Assembly: GCF_004762035.2 (NCBI RefSeq)
Contig: NZ_SIJK02000015.1
Coordinates: 1 to 64,000, forward strand
Length of the DNA: 64,000 nt
Direction: 5' to 3'
Origin: Candidatus Chloroploca mongolica
GTDB lineage: Bacteria > Chloroflexota > Chloroflexia > Chloroflexales > Chloroflexaceae
Part shown: piece after piece, positions 58,501-64,000 of the stretch
Numbering within the stretch: the first letter of the stretch is position 1
Layout of the letters: each line of letters opens with the position of its first letter
Notes under the pieces: generated by a model
What the model was told of the DNA's origin: nothing
Database searches by the model: none
Seen by the model: only the letters and a program-made list of their open reading frames with translations
Translations under genes and position numbers: made by a program

Positions 58501-61065
58501 TTCCCCAACTTCCCGCGGTACCCGTGGCAAAATGCCGGTGACGACATCGTAGCTGATGGTGTTGAGCCAGCTTGCCACTTCGTCGGCGGTAATGACGTCG
58601 TCGCCCTGTTGTCCGATGAGCACCACTGGATCACCGCGCCGTACCTCGGCAAGGTCGGTGACGTCAAGCATCGCATAGTCCATGCAGATGCGCCCTACCA
58701 GCGGGGTGCGTTGCCCCCGCACGAGCACTTCACGCCACGCCGGGCTACGGCGTAGACCATCGGCATAGCCAACCGGAATGGTCGCGATGCGACTGCTGCG
58801 CCTGGTGATGTAGCTGCCCCCATACGAGATCGGCGTGCCCTCTGGGTGGTCGCGGATCTGGGCGATTTCGCTGTGAAAGCTTAAGGCGGGGCGGAGCGCA
58901 GTTGGCAGCGGTACCGTTGGCGCCGGGGCCAGGCCGTAACACGCAATGCCAGGACGAATCATGTCAAAGCAGGCCGTTGGGAAGCGCAATGTTGCGGCGC
59001 TATTGGCGGCGTGGGCCAGCGGTGGCCGTAGCTCGGCAGTCGCGAGTTCGTCGAGCAAACGACGGAAACGCTCGATCTGCATGGTTGTCTGCGCAAGATC
59101 TTCGGCATCGGCACTGGCAAAATGGGTGTAGATCCCGACTACTTCTAGCCCGGGGAGTTGACGTAAGCGGCTGAGAAACGGCCCAACTTCATCGGGGGCC
59201 AACCCGAGACGCGCCATGCCGGTGTCTACTTTGATGTGAACCCGGACGCGACGGTCTGATGAGGCTGCCGCACTCAGTGCCTGGGCTGTATCGTCGTCAA
59301 AGAGCGTGCAGTCCAGGCCGAGTCCAACGATCGCTTCGGCTTGCCACGGTGGGGTATAGCCAAGCACCAGGATCGGCGCAAGAATGCCCTGTTCGCGCAG
59401 GGTGCGCCCCTCACCGAGCGTTGCTACGGCTACGGCACTCGCGCCGGCCCCAAGTGCTGCCCGGGCAACGCGGACGGCCCCGTGTCCATAGCCATCGCCT
59501 TTGAGCACGACCATCAATGGCACGCCACGCAACTGTTGTAGCCAGCGAATATTCGTGGCAATCGCATCAAGATCAACCCGGAGCCATGTGGGACGGTCAG
59601 GTGCCCCGATCCGCACACTACGCCAGGCCGTTTCTTGCCGCACTAACAGGTGATCGAGCCGGGGTGTGGCCTGGTACCCCGCGATCGGCGTACCTCCCGG
59701 CGCATCTGAAGGATGCGCCATCAACACACGGGCCACGAACCGTTCCATGCGTGCCCCGGCTGATCCGCTCACGAGCACAAGATCGCCGGTACGGCTCACG
59801 GGCATCGCTCGCAAGGCTGCATCGGTGGTATCAACGATAGTGATCGGCAGATCGTTGCGTACCGTGCGGGCGGCGCGCGCCGCAGTGACGCCCCAGTCAC
59901 CTTTGAGGATCAAGGCATCACTGCAGTGCGCGGCGAGTTGGCCGATCTCACGGGCAGCAACGGTTGCCTCGTCGGTTCTCAGTTCGGTGAAAGGCCCAAG
60001 CACTGCAATGCGGCGCCGCGCTGGCAGGGCAGCCAGCGTTTTCAGCGCTGCCTCCACCGAGGGCGGCGACGCATTGAAGGTATCGTCGAGCAGCACGGCC
60101 CCACTGGGCAACCGCAATGGTCGCAGGCGCCCTGCCACTGGCTCGATCGTTGGCAGCGCCGCCACACAAGATGCCAACGGCAAGCCACAGACGAGACCGG
60201 TTGCAATGGCGGCAAGCGCTGCATAGACCGCAGGGAGGCCAATAAGGGAGATCGAGGCGCTTTCTATCGCTCCTTGCCAGTGCAACTGGAAACGGGTGCC
60301 TTCAAGGCTATAGCTGATCGCATCTGCGCGCACGTCACAGTCGGGGCCAAGCCCATAGCGTAGCAGCTGGGGCGCTATGCCTTGCTCCAACAATCCGTTC
60401 TGATCGTCGCCATTCATGATGGCAATGCCATTGGGAGGCAACGCGGCGAGAAGGGTTGCAAATTCGGTGGCTACTTGATCGAGCGTGCCAAAGCGGTGCA
60501 GATGGACGGCCCCAACCGAGGTGACAACCGCGATCTGTGGAGGGAAGAGTGCGGCCAGTGCTTTGATTTCGCCAGGGTGATCGCTGCCATATTCGAGCAC
60601 CGCAAAACGATGCTCATCGTGCAGGCGGGCAAGCGCAACCGGCAAGCCTAGCAATGAATTGAAACTGCGCCGACTCTGAAAGGTTGGCTGGGCAGTGGTG
60701 AGCACGGCGGCAATGGCACGACGGGTGGTCGTTTTCCCCACGCTACCAGTGACCCCGATGACCTGTGGTGCGGTGGCAGTGAGGTGCGCTGCGGCCCAGC
60801 GTTGCAAAACTGCCTGTGGATCATCGGCGAGCAGCACCGTCACCTCGGTGCTTGCCGGTGCCCACCGACAGAGCACGCCGCTGGCCCCGGCGGCAATCGC
60901 CGCAGCGATGAAATCATGCCCATCGGCCCGCGAGGTGCGCAGAGCCACAAAACAGGCTCCAGGGATCATTAAACGCGAGTCGTAGCACCAGTCGGTAAAG
61001 GCTGTCGCCCCGGGTGGGCCTGCAAGACGTGCGCCAGCCGCCAGCAGATCGGGAACAAAAATCAT
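58498..61065 (-). CDS. bifunctional MurF / alanine racemase fusion
   Basis: 855 residues. Residues 1-455 are a Mur ligase of the MurF type: 'VIGVTGSVGKTTTRRAIAAV' (ATP loop), 'VLEYGSDHPGEIKALAALF', and 'LLDDTFNASPPSVEAALKTL'. Residues ~490-855 are alanine racemase: PLP lysine in 'VVLKGDGYGHGAVRVARAAL', 'KVDTGMARLGLAPDEV', and 'IPVGYADGLRRSP' / 'GRICMDYAMLDVTDL'. The enzyme would make D-Ala and attach D-Ala-D-Ala to the UDP-MurNAc-tripeptide in peptidoglycan synthesis. Such fusions are known in Bacteroidetes. It overlaps the upstream ABC ATPase gene by 4 bp. Confidence 0.92.
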   Translation of the reverse strand: MIFVPDLLAAGARLAGPPGATAFTDWCYDSRLMIPGACFVALRTSRADGHDFIAAAIAAGASGVLCRWAPASTEVTVLLADDPQAVLQRWAAAHLTATAPQVIGVTGSVGKTTTRRAIAAVLTTAQPTFQSRRSFNSLLGLPVALARLHDEHRFAVLEYGSDHPGEIKALAALFPPQIAVVTSVGAVHLHRFGTLDQVATEFATLLAALPPNGIAIMNGDDQNGLLEQGIAPQLLRYGLGPDCDVRADAISYSLEGTRFQLHWQGAIESASISLIGLPAVYAALAAIATGLVCGLPLASCVAALPTIEPVAGRLRPLRLPSGAVLLDDTFNASPPSVEAALKTLAALPARRRIAVLGPFTELRTDEATVAAREIGQLAAHCSDALILKGDWGVTAARAARTVRNDLPITIVDTTDAALRAMPVSRTGDLVLVSGSAGARMERFVARVLMAHPSDAPGGTPIAGYQATPRLDHLLVRQETAWRSVRIGAPDRPTWLRVDLDAIATNIRWLQQLRGVPLMVVLKGDGYGHGAVRVARAALGAGASAVAVATLGEGRTLREQGILAPILVLGYTPPWQAEAIVGLGLDCTLFDDDTAQALSAAASSDRRVRVHIKVDTGMARLGLAPDEVGPFLSRLRQLPGLEVVGIYTHFASADAEDLAQTTMQIERFRRLLDELATAELRPPLAHAANSAATLRFPTACFDMIRPGIACYGLAPAPTVPLPTALRPALSFHSEIAQIRDHPEGTPISYGGSYITRRSSRIATIPVGYADGLRRSPAWREVLVRGQRTPLVGRICMDYAMLDVTDLAEVRRGDPVVLIGQQGDDVITADEVASWLNTISYDVVTGILPRVPREVGE

Positions 61066-62618
61066 GTCACTTCAGATGCCACCCCTGCCATCAACAACCC
61101 GAGCCGCTCTGGAGTCGCCTCGGCGTGGGGCAGGATGGCGGCAATGTTCCCCGCGTGAATGACCGCAATACGGTCAGCGAGGGCAAGAATTTCGTCGAGA
61201 TCCTCTGAGATGAGCAGTATTGCCCCCCCCCGTTGCCGCAATTCGATCAGCAACTGGTGAATGGCTGCGGTTGCGCCAATGTCAACGCCTCGGGTGGGTT
61301 GCGCTGCAACCAGCACCGCTGGCTCACGCGAAAGCTCGCGCGCCATAATCACCTTTTGAATATTACCACCAGAAAGACTTTTGAGGGGCGTGTGTGGGCC
61401 GGGGGTTTTGATGTTAAAACGCTGGATCAAATCGCGACCGGCCTGATCAACTGCCGATCGGTCGAGCAGCGGGCCACGTGCAAACGGGGCCTCGGTATGG
61501 TTGCGCAGAATCAAGTTCTCGGCTACGCTAAATTCCAGCACTGCCCCGTCGCGCATCCGCTCTTCGGGAATATAACTGATGCCTGCATTGGCACGCTCGG
61601 CGGGATTGCCCATCAGTTCTTTCCCCGCCAGCTTGATTGTGCCCGCACTCGTAGGGCGTAGCCCGGCAATAACCTCGGCCAGTTCGCGTTGCCCATTGCC
61701 CGATACACCAGCCAGTCCGAGAATTTCGCCTGCCCGCACTTGTAGTGTCACGCCGTGCAATGCCGGTGTATTGCGGTCGCTCTGCGCTGATATGCCGTGC
61801 AACTCTAATGCAACCGAACCTGCATGCTCAGTAGGGTGACTATTGTCCGCTCGGGCAGCAACCACTTCGCGCCCGACCATCAATCGGGCTAGATCACTCC
61901 GGCTTTTGCCTGCGGTGGCAAAGGTGCCGACCAGGCGTCCATCGCGTAAGACACTCACTCGGTCGCTCAGTGCAATGACTTCGCGCAGTTTGTGTGAAAT
62001 AAAGATCAGCGCCCGTCCCTCGGTGCGCATCTGACGGAGCATCGCAAACAGATCATCAACTTCTTGCGGGGTAATAACCGCCGTTGGCTCGTCTAGCACC
62101 AGCAATTCAGCGCCTCGATAGAGCGCTTTGAGGATTTCAACACGTTGCTGTTCACCAACACTCAGTTGCCAGATAGAGGCCTTTGGATCAACCCGTAGCC
62201 CATAGAGCTCAGCCAGGCGTTGCACCTCAGCCGAAACGCGGTCAAGGTCAAGGCGTAAACCACGTGATGAGCGCAGACCAAGAGCAATGTTTTCGGCGAC
62301 TGTCAGCGAGGGCACCAGCATAAAATGCTGGTGAATCATCCCGATACCACGCGCAATCGCATCTTGCGGCGAGCTAATCGTCACTGGCTGATCATTAATC
62401 CTCACTTCGCCTGCATCCGGCTGATAGAGCCCATAGAGGATCTTCATCAACGTGCTCTTGCCAGCTCCGTTTTCACCAAGCAGCGCATGGATCTCGCCTC
62501 CGTGTACCGACAGATTGACCGTATCATTGGCAATCACGCCGGGGAAACGTTTCGTAATGCCGCGCAACTCAAGTGATGTGATCGTTGAGGTGGTGCGTCT
62601 CGGTGGAAAAGCCTGCAT
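61062..62618 (-). CDS. BMP-type (nucleoside-like) ABC transporter ATPase, duplicated
   Basis: 518 residues with two ABC domains. The first has Walker A 'LLGENGAGKSTLMKILYGLY', signature 'LSVGEQQRVEILKALY' and Walker B 'ELLVLDEPTAVITPQEVDDL'. The second has a degenerate Walker A ('LGLAGVSGNGQRELAEVIAG') and signature 'LSGGNIQKVIMARELS', as is usual for the RbsA/MglA/YufO group. It is cotranscribed with the binding protein at 62739. Substrate is inferred from that partner: purine nucleosides or a related compound. Confidence 0.92.
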   Translation of the reverse strand: MQAFPPRRTTSTITSLELRGITKRFPGVIANDTVNLSVHGGEIHALLGENGAGKSTLMKILYGLYQPDAGEVRINDQPVTISSPQDAIARGIGMIHQHFMLVPSLTVAENIALGLRSSRGLRLDLDRVSAEVQRLAELYGLRVDPKASIWQLSVGEQQRVEILKALYRGAELLVLDEPTAVITPQEVDDLFAMLRQMRTEGRALIFISHKLREVIALSDRVSVLRDGRLVGTFATAGKSRSDLARLMVGREVVAARADNSHPTEHAGSVALELHGISAQSDRNTPALHGVTLQVRAGEILGLAGVSGNGQRELAEVIAGLRPTSAGTIKLAGKELMGNPAERANAGISYIPEERMRDGAVLEFSVAENLILRNHTEAPFARGPLLDRSAVDQAGRDLIQRFNIKTPGPHTPLKSLSGGNIQKVIMARELSREPAVLVAAQPTRGVDIGATAAIHQLLIELRQRGGAILLISEDLDEILALADRIAVIHAGNIAAILPHAEATPERLGLLMAGVASEVT

Positions 62619-62660
62619 AGATCGCTTTCTTACAGATCGAGTCTATAGGCCCGCAGAAAT

Positions 62661-62719
62661 CTTGCGTATGCTGGCGAAAACATCCAGCGAAGCTGGATGT
62701 TTTCGCCAGCATACGCAAG
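62661..62719. terminator. perfect 28-bp hairpin with GCGAAGC tip
   Basis: Arms 62661-62688 and 62692-62719 are perfectly complementary around a GAA loop, in the gap between the binding-protein and ATPase genes (minus strand). A GGTTTTT run follows on the + strand only. It may attenuate or stabilise the operon mRNA. Confidence 0.6.
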
Positions 62720-62738
62720 GGTTTTTAGCCCCACCCCT

Positions 62739-63773
62739 TTATGGCAACACCGTTATGGTGCCTGAGCTAATTCCCTGAATTGCCGTATCAACGGCAGCCT
62801 GCATCTCGGGTGTCACACCTGGGAATTCGCTGTTGAATACGATCTTCAACCCGCCATTCTCAAGGGTTAGGTCATATGCTGTACCGCCAAGCGTACCTGC
62901 CTGAATCTTCGCAATGATATCCTTGAGCACCCCAGTCCAGTCGTAGAGTTGCGTTGCTACAACAATGTCAGGGGCAAGTGAAGCCTGGCTAGATTGCGTC
63001 CCGAGCCAAAGTGCACCACGCTCTTTGGCAACCCCGATCGCACCGACGACCTGTTGTGCTGAACCGGTCAACACATCGGCACCGGCGGCAATGTGCGTAT
63101 TTGCTGCTTCGGCCGCAGCAGCTGTATCGCCGAACGAACCGGTATACGTCTTGTTGACCGTTGCGTCTGGCTTCATCGAGAGCACGCCTTGCTCAAAGCC
63201 ATCAATATAGGCTTTGGCATCACCCGCCTCAACTGGCCCGACAATGCCGACAATATTTGATGTTGAAAGCATTGCCGCGATCACGCCATTGACATAGCCA
63301 CCCTCTTCGGCACTGGCATTATACGAAAAGACATTGGTAAAGCCCTCGGCTTCACCGGTATCAGTCGCAGTGCCCCAGGCAAACGAAACCTCGGGGAAAT
63401 CGCGGGCTACCTCAAACATTGATGTTCCGTACTGCGTACCGTGGGCAATCACCAGTTGGTTGCCTGCCGATGCATAATCGCGGAGTGCCGCTGCCGCATC
63501 AGTCACATTGAACATATTCTCGGAAATCGAAATCTGCATCGCCTCTTCGCCGCCCATCTCGGCCTGAATGCTACGCAATGCATCAATCATCGCCTGGCTC
63601 CAGGCTAGATCTGTTTCGGCACTCGGCATGACCACTGCAACCTTGAAGGGCTCAGTGGCAACCGGGGCATCTGTGTTTGCAGGGGCAGCAGGGGTTGCTG
63701 GCGCACCTCCACAGGCGGTTAAAAGCACTGCCAGGACAAAAGCTACCGCGACTGTCGTTCCATGCTTGAACAT
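62739..63773 (-). CDS. BMP-family substrate-binding lipoprotein
   Basis: 344 residues. A signal peptide ends in the lipobox 'LLTAC' near residue 21, followed by a Pro/Ala linker. 'FKVAVVMPSAETDLAWSQAM' and 'GIVGPVEAGDAKAYIDGFEQ' are the PnrA/BmpA (PF02608) pattern; members bind nucleosides or thiamine-like ligands. It is upstream of its ATPase and downstream of the permease fragment on the same strand. Confidence 0.9.
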   Translation of the reverse strand: MFKHGTTVAVAFVLAVLLTACGGAPATPAAPANTDAPVATEPFKVAVVMPSAETDLAWSQAMIDALRSIQAEMGGEEAMQISISENMFNVTDAAAALRDYASAGNQLVIAHGTQYGTSMFEVARDFPEVSFAWGTATDTGEAEGFTNVFSYNASAEEGGYVNGVIAAMLSTSNIVGIVGPVEAGDAKAYIDGFEQGVLSMKPDATVNKTYTGSFGDTAAAAEAANTHIAAGADVLTGSAQQVVGAIGVAKERGALWLGTQSSQASLAPDIVVATQLYDWTGVLKDIIAKIQAGTLGGTAYDLTLENGGLKIVFNSEFPGVTPEMQAAVDTAIQGISSGTITVLP

Positions 63774-63842
63774 ACAACTTCCTCCTCATCCGCGCTTATA
63801 CCGGGCGCGCCGGCGACACTGACGGATCGCGCAGAGACCACG

Positions 63843-64000
63843 CTACACCATGCCCCGGTTGAAGGGACGGGTCAAGGCTGCCGGCTGTCCCGTGCGCTGT
63901 GGGGCGAGGGCCAGGGCGATGATAGTTAAAATATAGGGCAGCATCACCGCTAGGTCAGAAGGAATGCCGATCCCAACGAGTTGAAGCCAGATCTGAAGGG
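63843..64000 (-). CDS. BMP-type ABC transporter permease, C-terminal part (partial)
   Basis: About 51 residues remain before the right edge. The frame reads 'LQIWLQLVGIGIPSDLAVML' then 'PYILTIIALALAPQ' and ends 'FNRGMV'. The 'P.DL..MLPYILTIIAL' block is the end of the YufQ/NupC-type permease (last membrane segment) of BMP transporters. The stop codon complement is at 63843-63845. The order permease, binding protein, ATPase differs from the more common binding protein-first arrangement. Confidence 0.8.
   Translation of the reverse strand, partial: LQIWLQLVGIGIPSDLAVMLPYILTIIALALAPQRTGQPAALTRPFNRGMV

Overview
The window looks like chromosome of a Chloroflexota bacterium, most likely a member of or near the Chloroflexales. 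The evidence is indirect: GC-rich coding, a MurF-alanine racemase fusion, isopentenyl phosphate kinase, two giant CSLREA/beta-helix secreted proteins ending in a 'PLV' tail, and a SufR-led suf cluster. No rRNA or tRNA gene was recognised, so the assignment rests on gene content only.

Layout. 1-9.4 kb holds housekeeping genes: an Rpn/DUF4351 fragment, two methyltransferases (one MenG/UbiE), a DUF4230 membrane protein, an EamA transporter, a phosphoesterase, an MFS exporter, a small DUF1858-like protein and an M16 peptidase homologue lacking its zinc site. 9.5-21.9 kb carries two secreted beta-helix proteins (1408 and 2548 aa), with aroQ overlapping the end of the second. 22.1-28.4 kb is an accessory region, all on the + strand, that I read as an integron-type gene-cassette array without an integrase. 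It contains two well-formed ~60-bp attC sites, several further core-site heptamers, toxin-antitoxin modules (Phd/VapC, damaged BrnT/BrnA), GNAT and methyltransferase cassettes, and chimeric gene remnants.

28.5-39.5 kb is a minus-strand sulfur island: sufR-C-D-S-U-B, a Rieske ferredoxin, a sulfurtransferase, a second IscU-like scaffold, then a CysM / JAMM protease / ThiS-like carrier / MoeB-rhodanese set. These suggest Fe-S cluster assembly beside carrier-protein-dependent cysteine synthesis. 39.5-43.4 kb continues on the minus strand with CNNM/CBS, SpoIIM, isopentenyl phosphate kinase and a UbiA-type phosphoribosyltransferase. 43.5-50.6 kb has rdgB, rpmB (minus), a DegV protein, recG, a degenerate acyltransferase E2 homologue and hisS, followed by an array of flipping palindromes.

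51.3-58.5 kb is a complete branched-chain amino-acid-type ABC operon. Its binding protein is a tandem fusion with a perfectly repeated ~587-bp tract, and its leader contains chained mini-ORFs. 58.5-64 kb (minus) has murF-alr and a BMP-type (nucleoside-like) ABC transporter whose permease runs off the right edge.

The most unusual items are the cassette array with its chimeric remnants, the ThiS-like carrier ending in Gly-Gly-Arg beside a JAMM protease, the active-site-less E2, the homogenised tandem binding protein with its mini-ORF leader, and a family of long hairpins sharing one stable tip.
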